In this document: piece after piece, positions 34,401 through 41,535 of the stretch
How positions within the stretch are numbered: position 1 is the first letter of the stretch
Layout of the letters: each line of letters starts with the position of its first letter
Origin: an uncultured Prevotellaceae bacterium
Lineage (GTDB): Bacteria > Bacteroidota > Bacteroidia > Bacteroidales > Bacteroidaceae
DNA length: 64,000 bases
Reading direction: 5' to 3'
NCBI GenBank assembly: GCA_900313615.1
Contig: OMRP01000002.1
Coordinates: forward strand, 124,001-188,000
The notes under the pieces: model-generated
What the model saw: the letters and a program-made list of their open reading frames with translations, nothing else
Database searches by the model: none
What the model was told of the DNA's origin: nothing
Program-made: the position numbers and the translations under genes

Positions 34401-35713
34401 AACGACGGCGCGAATCCCAAGTCCAGCAGTCCCTTGCGGTATTTCGAATAGAGCAGCATGGTGTGCACGAAGCGCCCGTTGCGCTCATATTGTTCACGGT
34501 AGTTGTAGCGCAGGAGCATCATGTAAAGAATCAGCTGCACATAATGCTGTTCCTTTTGTTTCGGCGGGTCAGTAATGGGGTACTCCGCCTTGCCCGATTT
34601 CTGTTCGATGAGCAGCCGATGGTCCAGATGCAAGAAGTCCATACGTCCCTGTATGCCCAGCATTTCCGAGAAGAATGACGGCTCCACCATGATTTCCGTC
34701 GCGTCGAAACGTTGTATGCCATCGTTGCTGAACACCTCGGGCAGCACGTTCCGCACCACGTTCAAGATATTCTGTTGCTGCATCTGCGCATCGTTGTGGA
34801 AAGAGCTGCCCAGTTGCGTTGTCGCCAGACTCATCGCATTATGCTCGTAGAACCGTCTCACGCTCTTTCCATACGTGTTCTCTTCCGGTTGCATATACAG
34901 CGCCTCGTCCAGGAACTGTCCCGCGAGGTAACCCAGCAGCAACGCTTCCGTCGTCACCGACGGTTTCAGTTTGTTGATGAGGTACACCATATACGACCGC
35001 GAATAACTCTCGAAGCAGCTGGCTATCGCCGAAATGTTGACCAGGTAGTCCGGCTCGTAGATGATTAGTTCTGGATAGAGCACCCCGTCCATCAAGCGCG
35101 GCCTCACGAGGTTCAGTTGGCATCCCACCTTGAGCAGCGGCCGCAGGTAGTCCCATTTCCAGTCCTTGTAGACCATGTTCTCCGACGTCGCGCCGTAGAA
35201 CACTTTTACCTCGTCCATCCCCTCCTCGTCCGCCTCGGCATAGATGAACGTGTCGTCCCACCTGTTCACGATGATGCGCAGACATTCAGTGGTCAGTTTG
35301 CCTTGCACCCTCTTCCTACCGCCGGGGAACAGCGCCACGAGCAGCGAAGGCACCGGCATGCCACTCACCAGTTCCACGAACTGACATACCGCCATGAAGT
35401 CGTAGCGGTAGTTTTCCGCCAGTGCCTCGTCAGTCATCGTACCCATCTTGCGGAACCTCGACCTCGCGTCGTTCACGATGGCGCTGAGCCGTCGTGGCGC
35501 CTTGTGTTCTTTCAGCAAGTAATCCGTCTTGGCGAAGGGTCCACCGAAACGTATGCCCACGAAACGCGTGTGCATGTCGAGACATTTCATGAACACCCCT
35601 CGCAGCGCCGAATAAGCCTGTCGGTATTCATCCGCCGCCGGTGTCGCTATGGCCTGCAACTCATCGAACAAGTTGGTCGCCGCCTCTGGGTCGTATGTTT
35701 TGTAATGATGCAC
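31436..35713 (-). CDS. nuclease - SF1 helicase - methyltransferase fusion
   Basis: This 1425-residue protein has three enzymatic parts. Residues about 310-470 look like a PD-(D/E)xK nuclease (GRMDFLHLDHRLLIEQKSGK, with D and ExK near 360-378). Residues about 690-1110 are a Dna2/Upf1-type SF1B helicase: Walker A GPPGTGKTS (about 716), DEAS at 836, GDHKQLPAV (866), ERYQGSQRD (1050) and NVAMTRAREHL (1097). Residues about 1240-1400 carry a class I methyltransferase-like fold with LIDFGCGPATGGLAF (about 1268). The GTG start overlaps the upstream stop by one base (TAGTG), so translation is coupled. Role in DNA repair or defence is inference, and the methyltransferase substrate is unknown. Confidence 0.8.
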   Translation of the reverse strand: MHHYKTYDPEAATNLFDELQAIATPAADEYRQAYSALRGVFMKCLDMHTRFVGIRFGGPFAKTDYLLKEHKAPRRLSAIVNDARSRFRKMGTMTDEALAENYRYDFMAVCQFVELVSGMPVPSLLVALFPGGRKRVQGKLTTECLRIIVNRWDDTFIYAEADEEGMDEVKVFYGATSENMVYKDWKWDYLRPLLKVGCQLNLVRPRLMDGVLYPELIIYEPDYLVNISAIASCFESYSRSYMVYLINKLKPSVTTEALLLGYLAGQFLDEALYMQPEENTYGKSVRRFYEHNAMSLATTQLGSSFHNDAQMQQQNILNVVRNVLPEVFSNDGIQRFDATEIMVEPSFFSEMLGIQGRMDFLHLDHRLLIEQKSGKAEYPITDPPKQKEQHYVQLILYMMLLRYNYREQYERNGRFVHTMLLYSKYRKGLLDLGFAPSLMFEAIKIRNEVVAHEFGYTHGGLDILMRLTPDMLKTEAIRESFWLQFKKPELEALLTPIQKATPLERAYYLRFLTFIETEHLMSKVGNQTKQDAGFAEIWHSSLEEKMLAGNIYCDLDLVSPSEVEGGRVDHVMLRFATDRPDNDISNFRIGDIVVLYPYAEGTEPDARKTMVFRGTLEKIDEKQIVMGLNAQQVNANVFWHQGVMKWAIEHDFMESAYSASYKGIQAFLSAPKERRDLLLLQREPEYDDGVTLCGDYGEFNDMMLRAKRARDLFIIIGPPGTGKTSYGLMNTLKEELMTPGTNVLLLSYTNRAVDEICSKLEEERMDYIRVGSRVSCEPAYRHAMFDERAKVCGSVNELKRLVANTRVFVGTTSSYNSNIAIFNIKQFSLAIIDEASQILEPNLLGLLSARGSDGGCAIRKIVLIGDHKQLPAVVQQSEEESRVVEPILNDICLTNCRLSLFERLLRRYRGNGDVVGMLTKQGRMHPDIARFPNYAFYGNRLQVVPCPHQCKDLPPKGGAGHGIDDMLATRRVAFVTVQPPRHSPSDKVNRNEAQAIAAIVLRIYGRERDHFSTTQTVGVIVPYRNQIAEVRRMLEQSGIAPLRDITIDTVERYQGSQRDYIVYGFTIQQYYQLDFLAGNVFEEDGCVIDRKLNVAMTRAREHLILVGNANLLANNFTFYKLMEYVRSRHGYFNVPLADFVQGRFVVPDMESKAMDMSVVPFALSDTFLRTFQELVTEPVLRDGRSKAPDIIFGRDMSANMEAIGYGRVDFSVPVQAYGAVLSPEEQVLLYCHYFMRMYYQGSATMFSALGEWMASLIDACNGRVQLIDFGCGPATGGLAFAERFQGMAPDMLYTGIDSSAAMRTMAERFLNGVFADRLRFRLLSSMDGVTDDYWKTVSEVPSLVVFNFSQVFSSISAREAERLASTILSVMERHPLNKYAFFIQHAINDASINPYKVFKTLLANTVTIIKEDSSSYLHHEVWLSK

Positions 35714-36249
35714 TATTTAGCGATATACCCCTTCATTTTCTCTATTCCGTATTTGGCGACGACCAGATCCTCTTCCGATGTCGCTCCGCTGAAGGCGAAT
35801 GCCAGTTTGCATCCTTCGCACTCGTCGTAGGCGCCACCTTCATAGCCCAGTTCGCCCACTATTGGCTTATGGCTGGGGTTGCCGCTGTTGGCCTGTGTGG
35901 CTATCACCTCTCCGCATTTCGACCATGCTATCGCAACTAGGTTAAAACCATCTTTCTCGTTGCAGTACGAGCCCACGACCTTCATCTCGCCTATCCAGTC
36001 CACGCTATCGCCGTTGTTCAGGACCGAGGCAGCCGCCACCCCTTGTATGCCCATCTCGATGGCTTTCGCCTTCATGTCGTTCAGGGCCAGTTCCAGTTTC
36101 TCTTTCAGTTGTTCGTTTGTCATGTTTTTATCCGTTTTAGTTGAATCAATCAGAGTGTCTTGTTGTGAATCCTGGGCTTTCTGCTTTTGCTGTGCGCAGG
36201 AGAAGCATAGCCCACAAAAAAGTAACGTCAGTAAATAAATCTTTTTCAT
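35713..36249 (-). CDS. lipoprotein with a GlcG/HbpS-like domain
   Basis: This 178-residue lipoprotein has a signal ending in the lipobox LCFSC (Cys18), then a charged spacer. A domain at about 50-175 resembles the GlcG/HbpS (PF03928) heme-binding/degrading fold: a helix ELALNDMKAKAIEMGIQGVA, a strand with GSYCNEKDGFNLVAIAWSK, and a closing KLAFAFSGATSEEDLVVAKY. Its stop shares one base with the GTG of the large helicase fusion, an odd pairing of an exported protein with a cytoplasmic DNA enzyme. On the minus strand TAAATTTG at 36323-36316 is a possible -7 element. Confidence 0.72.
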   Translation of the reverse strand: MKKIYLLTLLFCGLCFSCAQQKQKAQDSQQDTLIDSTKTDKNMTNEQLKEKLELALNDMKAKAIEMGIQGVAAASVLNNGDSVDWIGEMKVVGSYCNEKDGFNLVAIAWSKCGEVIATQANSGNPSHKPIVGELGYEGGAYDECEGCKLAFAFSGATSEEDLVVAKYGIEKMKGYIAK

Positions 36250-36459
36250 ATAGTTCAGGTTGATAATACTAATATGATTCTTTGGTTCTCCGAAGTGTTT
36301 AATAGATATTGGCTACAAATTTAACGATTAACGTTGAGAACGGGGCGCATTTCTTCTTAAAACATATTAAATCGAGGGAATAAGATGGTATTTATTTTAT
36401 TTTTTCCTTTGCCCATAAAAAACGGCTAGCTAACCGATGCGTTTGTCACTTTCTTTTTA

Positions 36460-36467
36460 TAACTTTG
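36460..36467 (+). promoter_or_regulatory. possible -7 element of the restriction operon
   Basis: TAACTTTG fits TAnnTTTG and lies 60 bp before hsdM. A TTTG at 36442-36445 is only 14 bp away, shorter than the usual spacing. The remainder of the 36250-36527 gap is A/T-rich with nothing else recognised. Confidence 0.45.
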
Positions 36468-36527
36468 TAGCCAATAAGATAAAAACATTAAGACTGCTCT
36501 ATTATCTATAACCATACATCAAAAGCC

Positions 36528-38105
36528 ATGGCAAAGAAGACAAAAATAGTCAAGGAGAAATCTATCGAAGATAAAATATGGGATTCCGCCAACAAACTTC
36601 GTGGCAACCTGACTGCCTCGGAATATCAAAACGTCGTGTTGGGTTTGATATTCCTCAAATATATTTCCGACTGTTTCGACAGGCGATACCAAGAACTTGT
36701 GGATGAAGGCGACGGCTTCGAGGAAGACCGCGACGAGTACACCGCCGAGCATGTGTTCTGGGTGCCTCAGGAGGCACGCTGGAGCATCATTTCACAAAAC
36801 GCCCATGACCCGAAAATTGGTCTGGTCATCGACCATGCGTTGGAACTGATAGAACGAGAGAACCCCCGTTTGAAAAATGTGTTGCCCCGCAACTATGCCC
36901 GTCCTGAGATAGACAAGATACGTTTGGGCGAGGTCGTCGAGATTTTCGACAATGTGGATATGACCGCACAGGGAGAAGGCATCGACCTCTTCGGACGAGT
37001 CTATGAATATTGCCTATTGAAATTCTCCACCGAGACGCAGCAGTCAGGTGGCGAATTCTACACCCCCTCTTGTCTGGTCCGCACCATCGTCGAGGTGTTG
37101 CAGCCTTTCCAAGGCCGTGTTTATGACCCTGCCTGTGGTTCAGGTGGAATGTTCGTACAGAGTGCGAAGTTTGTGCAGCAGCACCAAGGCAACCTGCGCA
37201 ATGTGACCATCTACGGCCAGGAGTTCAACGCCAACACATGGAAGATGGCGCAGATGAACCTCGCCATCCGTGGCCTCGACGCCAACCTCGGCGACTCATG
37301 GGGAGACACTTTTGGAGATGACAAGCATAAACTGGAAAAGTTTGATTTTATCATGGCCAACCCACCCTTCAACATGAAGGAATGGGGTGCGTCACGCCTC
37401 GCCGATGACGTCCGTTGGAAATACGGTCTGCCACCAGAAAACAACGCCAACTTCGCGTGGATGCAGCACATGATTCACCACCTCTCGCCCAAAGGGCGTT
37501 TAGGACTTGTGCTTGCCAATGGTTCTTTGAGTTCGCAGACAGGTGGAGAAGGAGAAATCAGAAAGCGAATTATTGAGGCCGACCTTGTGGAGGGCATCAT
37601 CGCCATGCCCAACCAATTGTTCTACAACGTGTCCATTCCCGTTAGCTTGTGGTTCATCAACCGTCAGAAAAAGAACCCCGGCAAGGTACTCTTCATCGAT
37701 GCCAGAAATATGGGTATGATGGTTGACCGCACCCACCGTGAACTCTCGGACGACCTCACCAGATACGACTATATTAAAAAAGAAGACAAGCCGTGGGCAA
37801 AACTCCCAGCCGAAGAGTGCGACATCCAAAAGATTGCCGCCACTTTCCGTGCCTATGAAAACGGCAACCTTGAAGACGAGAAAGGTTTCTGCTCCGTGAA
37901 GACCATCGAAGAAATCGCCAAACAAGACTATATCCTCACCCCTGGCCGATATGTGGGTATCGCTGAGGCTGAAGACGATGGTATTCCTTTTGAAGAGAAG
38001 ATGAAAGCTCTTACGGATGAGCTGAGCGGCCTCTTTGCGGAGAGTCACCGTTTGGAAGACGAAATCAAAAAGCATTTAGGCAGTATTGGATTTGAATTGA
38101 AGTAG
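36528..38105 (+). CDS. hsdM: type I restriction-modification methyltransferase subunit
   Basis: This 525-residue HsdM subunit methylates adenine within the sequence chosen by HsdS. Motif I is YDPACGSGGMFV (about 198-209), and the catalytic motif IV is NPPFNMKEW (about 276-284). The N-terminal helical domain (DKIWDSANKLRGNLTASEYQ) and the C-terminal recognition-associated helices are both present, so the gene is full length. It opens a six-gene operon with RhuM-Fic, a small membrane protein, hsdS, a four-helix-bundle protein and hsdR. Confidence 0.95.
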   Translation: MAKKTKIVKEKSIEDKIWDSANKLRGNLTASEYQNVVLGLIFLKYISDCFDRRYQELVDEGDGFEEDRDEYTAEHVFWVPQEARWSIISQNAHDPKIGLVIDHALELIERENPRLKNVLPRNYARPEIDKIRLGEVVEIFDNVDMTAQGEGIDLFGRVYEYCLLKFSTETQQSGGEFYTPSCLVRTIVEVLQPFQGRVYDPACGSGGMFVQSAKFVQQHQGNLRNVTIYGQEFNANTWKMAQMNLAIRGLDANLGDSWGDTFGDDKHKLEKFDFIMANPPFNMKEWGASRLADDVRWKYGLPPENNANFAWMQHMIHHLSPKGRLGLVLANGSLSSQTGGEGEIRKRIIEADLVEGIIAMPNQLFYNVSIPVSLWFINRQKKNPGKVLFIDARNMGMMVDRTHRELSDDLTRYDYIKKEDKPWAKLPAEECDIQKIAATFRAYENGNLEDEKGFCSVKTIEEIAKQDYILTPGRYVGIAEAEDDGIPFEEKMKALTDELSGLFAESHRLEDEIKKHLGSIGFELK

Positions 38106-38107
38106 TT

Positions 38108-39103
38108 ATGGAAGAGAAAAAGATAGTTATTTATCAGACAGAAGACGGACAAACTCAGATTGATGTTCGTTTTGAGAATGAAACTGTGTGGCTAACTCAG
38201 GCACAGATGGCGGAGTTGTTTGAAAAGGACAGAACCGTCATCACGCGCCATATCAACAATGTTTTCAAAGAGGGAGAACTTGATAAGGAACAGGTAAGTG
38301 CAAAATTTGCACATACCACTCGACATGGTGCTATTGAAGGAAAACTGCAAGTACAAGAGACCATTCTTTATAACCTTGATGTCATCATTTCAGTCGGCTA
38401 TCGTGTAAAAAGCAAACGTGGCACTGCATTCCGCATCTGGGCAAGAAAAGTGTTGAAGGAATACCTTGTAAAAGGCTATGCCGTCAATGAACGTATCCGT
38501 AAGGAGCAGATTGGCGAGTTGCGCCAGTTGGTAGGTATGCTGGGGCGCACCATCCAAAGCCAGCCAGTGCTATCTAATGACGAGACGAATGCTTTGTTCG
38601 AGGTGGTGACAAACTACACTTACGCCCTCGACACGCTCGACAATTACGACTATGAGCGACTGACCATTGACAAGACAACAACAGAAGAACCTTTCCATGC
38701 TACCTACGAGAATGCAATGGAAGCCATCAATGGACTGCGTGAGAAATTTGGTGGTTCAGCACTCTTTGGTAACGAGAAGGACGACTCCTTCAAGAGCAGC
38801 ATCGGCCAGATTTATCAGACCTTTGGAGGCGAAGAACTCTATCCCAGTGTAGAGGAAAAAGCCGCCATGTTGCTCTATCTCGTCACGAAAAACCACTCGT
38901 TCAGCGATGGCAACAAGCGCATTGCCGCAACACTGTTCTTATGGTTTCTCAACAACAACCATATTCTCTATCGTTCTGACGGTTCAAAACGCTTGGCTGA
39001 CAACACCTTGGTCGCTCTGACACTAATGATTGCTGAAAGCCGCACAGAAGAAAAAGATGTGATGGTAAAGGTTGTCGTGAATCTGATTAATAAAAGGAAT
39101 TAA
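38108..39103 (+). CDS. RhuM-Fic/Doc fusion protein
   Basis: This 331-residue protein has an N-terminal RhuM domain (about 1-125: ENETVWLTQAQMAELFEKDR and LDVIISVGYRVKSKRGTAFR). The C-terminal Fic/Doc domain carries the active motif HSFSDGNKRIAATLFLWF near residue 263, with the catalytic His and GNKR intact. Fic/Doc enzymes transfer AMP or phosphate to target proteins and often serve as toxins. RhuM proteins are frequent passengers in type I restriction operons. It starts 2 bp after hsdM, so it is co-translated. A second, broken rhuM lies after hsdR at 45036-45317. Confidence 0.88.
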   Translation: MEEKKIVIYQTEDGQTQIDVRFENETVWLTQAQMAELFEKDRTVITRHINNVFKEGELDKEQVSAKFAHTTRHGAIEGKLQVQETILYNLDVIISVGYRVKSKRGTAFRIWARKVLKEYLVKGYAVNERIRKEQIGELRQLVGMLGRTIQSQPVLSNDETNALFEVVTNYTYALDTLDNYDYERLTIDKTTTEEPFHATYENAMEAINGLREKFGGSALFGNEKDDSFKSSIGQIYQTFGGEELYPSVEEKAAMLLYLVTKNHSFSDGNKRIAATLFLWFLNNNHILYRSDGSKRLADNTLVALTLMIAESRTEEKDVMVKVVVNLINKRN

Positions 39104-39149
39104 GGAATGGAATAAGGGAGAAATCGAAAGAATATAAGCAATAAGCACT

Positions 39150-39554
39150 ATGTATACAATGGATATTATTGTTAAATGGGCATCTATTTTGAGCCCTGTA
39201 ATAGCGGTACTTCTTGCTTGGTGGACTAGCAGAAGTGGAGCAAGAGATGCTGCAAAAATGATTAAATCCGTGAAAGAACTAACAAAGGTCCAAATAGAAA
39301 TTACTAAGGTACAATTGAACAAGGAAATTTGGAATGCAAAAACACGAAGTGATCAAGCAGGTGAACGTAAAAAAATGCAGGACTCATTTAATATTGCTAA
39401 TCATTATGTAGGTGGGACTTTTGATTCCATACACCAAAGACAGGAAGAAAGCCAGAATCTATCTGACAATCTCGACTTTTATTCTCAGCAAACGAAGATT
39501 TTGCAATCTTGTTTGAAACAATTGGAAATACTAAGTAACAAAGTGGGTGGATAG
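39150..39554 (+). CDS. small single-pass protein in the restriction operon
   Basis: This 134-residue protein has one N-terminal hydrophobic segment (MDIIVKWASILSPVIAVLLA) and a charged helical remainder (KSVKELTKVQIEITKVQLNK) suggestive of a coiled coil. No family is recognised. Base composition is visibly A/T-richer than the flanking hsdM and hsdR, as it is for hsdS, hinting at separate acquisition of this segment. It ends 4 bp before the hsdS start. An ATG at 39159 is an alternative start. Confidence 0.6.
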   Translation: MYTMDIIVKWASILSPVIAVLLAWWTSRSGARDAAKMIKSVKELTKVQIEITKVQLNKEIWNAKTRSDQAGERKKMQDSFNIANHYVGGTFDSIHQRQEESQNLSDNLDFYSQQTKILQSCLKQLEILSNKVGG

Positions 39555-39558
39555 TAAT

Positions 39559-40767
39559 ATGGAAGAGTGGAAAGTGTATAAAATAGGCGATATATGCAGT
39601 AATGTTTGTAGCGGTGGCACTCCAACAAGTACACATTCAGAATACTATGATGGAGATATTCCATGGTTAAATACTAAGGAGATCTGTTTTAATCGCATAC
39701 ATAAGACAGAGCGAAACATTACAGAAGAAGGACTGAATAATTCTTCTGCTAAATGGATTCCAGAAAACACTGTGATTGTTGCCATGTATGGGGCTACTGC
39801 AGGTAAGACAGCAATTGCTAAAATACCATTAACAACTAATCAGGCATGTTGTAACCTGACCATAAACTCTGAAATAGCCGATTATCGCTTCGTTTATTAC
39901 TATCTCCTAAATAAGTATTCAGTTATTTGTTCTTTGGCGAATGGTGGGGCACAACAAAACTTAAATGCTCAAATTATAAAAGATTTTAAAATAAACCTTC
40001 CACCAACGTTAGAGCAAACAAGAATTGCCTCCTTTCTTTCCTCCCTCGATGACAAAATCGAAATCAATAAACGCATCAATGACAATTTAGAGCAGCAAGC
40101 ACAAACTTTGTTTAAGTCGTGGTTTGTGGACTTCGAACCGTTCAAAGACCAACCCTTCGAAGAGTCTGAACTCGGAATGATACCAAAGGGATGGAGAGTG
40201 GGAAAGCTGGGTGATATTTGTTCTTATTCGACAATTAGGATCTCCATTGACAATCTAAGTCCAAAGACATATTTCTCAACAGAGAATATGTTGCCAAATA
40301 AAATGGGTGCAGTAGAAGCTTCTACCTTACCTCAAGTTGGAATGACAACAGGTTGTGAGCCTTTCGACGTTTTGGTATCAAACATTAGACCCTATTTCAA
40401 GAAGATTCTACGAGTAGATTCCATCTGCGGTTGTTCTTCTGACGTGATGTGCTTTCACTCAACAGATTCAAAATATAGAGTTTTCCTTTATCGGACATTG
40501 TATGACGATTCTTTCTTTTCGTACATAATGGCTGGTTCAAAAGGAACAAAGATGCCACGGGGTGACAAACAGCAGATTATGAAATACCCTATTGTTCTTC
40601 CTCACGAATCTATTTTAGAGCACTTTTCTAATTGTGTAGAACCGATGTTATTAATGGTATCCTCTTTTAAACAAGAATCCTCTCGTCTCGCCCAACTCCG
40701 CGACACCCTTCTTCCAAAACTAATGTCTGGTGAATTGAAAATAAATGATGTAGAAAAGAACCTATGA
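39559..40767 (+). CDS. hsdS: type I restriction specificity subunit
   Basis: This 402-residue HsdS subunit sets the DNA target of the restriction-modification complex. Target-recognition domain 1 begins at EEWKVYKIGDICSNVCSGGT, and domain 2 at PKGWRVGKLGDICSYS (about 212). The helical spacers that follow each domain are present: IASFLSSLDDKIEINKRIND (about 157-176) and RLAQLRDTLLPKLMSGELKI at the end. The ATG at 39559 is used because an upstream GTG would overlap the previous gene. No second partial hsdS or recombinase gene is nearby, so inversion-based switching is not indicated. It overlaps the next gene by ATGA. Confidence 0.93.
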   Translation: MEEWKVYKIGDICSNVCSGGTPTSTHSEYYDGDIPWLNTKEICFNRIHKTERNITEEGLNNSSAKWIPENTVIVAMYGATAGKTAIAKIPLTTNQACCNLTINSEIADYRFVYYYLLNKYSVICSLANGGAQQNLNAQIIKDFKINLPPTLEQTRIASFLSSLDDKIEINKRINDNLEQQAQTLFKSWFVDFEPFKDQPFEESELGMIPKGWRVGKLGDICSYSTIRISIDNLSPKTYFSTENMLPNKMGAVEASTLPQVGMTTGCEPFDVLVSNIRPYFKKILRVDSICGCSSDVMCFHSTDSKYRVFLYRTLYDDSFFSYIMAGSKGTKMPRGDKQQIMKYPIVLPHESILEHFSNCVEPMLLMVSSFKQESSRLAQLRDTLLPKLMSGELKINDVEKNL

Positions 40768-41426
40768 ACGACGACAATCAAGGCAAACCTGCGCCACAGC
40801 AGATTACTTTTCTCCCTCAACATGGCCATTACAGGCACTTGAGGGTATATCAGGTGACGGAGATAATCTACGACATCACCTTTTACTTTGCACATCATTA
40901 CCTTAGCAAGGGCGACCGCACGGTTGACCAGATGGTGCAATCAGCACGCTCAGGCAAGCAAAATATCGCTGAGGGGAACCAAGCCGCCGCCACATCGGGT
41001 GAGACGGAAATAAAACTGACGAATGTGGCCAAAGCCAGTTTGGAAGAACTGCTCGACGACTATGAGGACTATCTGCGGGTACGCCATCTGACTCAATGGA
41101 ACGCAGAACACCCTCGTTATGAGAAAATGCGGGCGTATGCTCGAAGTGAGCAAATAAAAAAGGAATATGCCCAAAAGATACAACTCATGAATGATGAGGA
41201 AATCGCCAACCTGTGCATCACCCTCATCCACCAGGCCATCTACATGCTATACAAATTACTGGTGACGATGCAAGACCGCTTTGTGAGAGAAGGAGGCATC
41301 AAGGAACGGATGTATCAGAGCAGAGTGAATTATCGGAATAATCAGAATAATCGGAATAGTCGGAGTAATCGGAATAGTCGGAGTAATCAGAATGAGCGGA
41401 GTGAGGAGAACGGGCGGAGAGATTAG
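40764..41426 (+). CDS. four-helix-bundle (S23/IVP-like) protein with repeat tail
   Basis: This 220-residue protein has about 20-175 matching the four-helix-bundle family first seen in 23S rRNA intervening sequences. The opening helix YRHLRVYQVTEIIYDITFYF, the loop VDQMVQSARSGKQNIAEGNQ and a late helix NLCITLIHQAIYMLYKLL are typical. The last roughly 35 residues are a low-complexity tail of NRNSRSN-type units encoded by 9-bp repeats that continue past the stop. It overlaps hsdS by 4 bp (ATGA) and precedes hsdR. Its function in such operons is not established. Confidence 0.8.
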   Translation: MNDDNQGKPAPQQITFLPQHGHYRHLRVYQVTEIIYDITFYFAHHYLSKGDRTVDQMVQSARSGKQNIAEGNQAAATSGETEIKLTNVAKASLEELLDDYEDYLRVRHLTQWNAEHPRYEKMRAYARSEQIKKEYAQKIQLMNDEEIANLCITLIHQAIYMLYKLLVTMQDRFVREGGIKERMYQSRVNYRNNQNNRNSRSNRNSRSNQNERSEENGRRD

Positions 41427-41520
41427 AATAATCGGAGGAATCTGAGTAATCGGAGGAATCTGAGTAATCGGAATGGTAGGAGTGAGGAGATTGTTAGAAT
41501 AATCTGAATAGTTAGTAGAA
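41328..41520 (+). repeat. 9-bp tandem repeats spanning a gene end
   Basis: Units close to CGGAATAGT, CGGAGTAAT and CAGAATAAT are repeated through the 3' end of the four-helix-bundle gene. They then continue as CGGAGGAATCTGAGTAAT units through the gap before hsdR. The period is a multiple of three inside the coding part, so copy-number change would alter tail length without frameshift. Confidence 0.82.
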
Positions 41521-41535
41521 TCAGAAGAAGTCATT

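Noticed and set aside
31859-34678. Long antisense open frames opposite the helicase fusion and similar ones opposite dnaE (23943-24962) and the SLC13 gene (6310-7665)
   Set aside because: They are shadows of strongly supported genes, are rich in His, Arg and Gln, and show no recognisable motif.
39559-40767. Phase-variable, invertible hsdS
   Set aside because: Only one hsdS is present, with no inverted partial copy or recombinase in the window.
41328-41520. Possible CRISPR or integron array
   Set aside because: The period is 9 bp with degenerate units and no spacer or attC structure.
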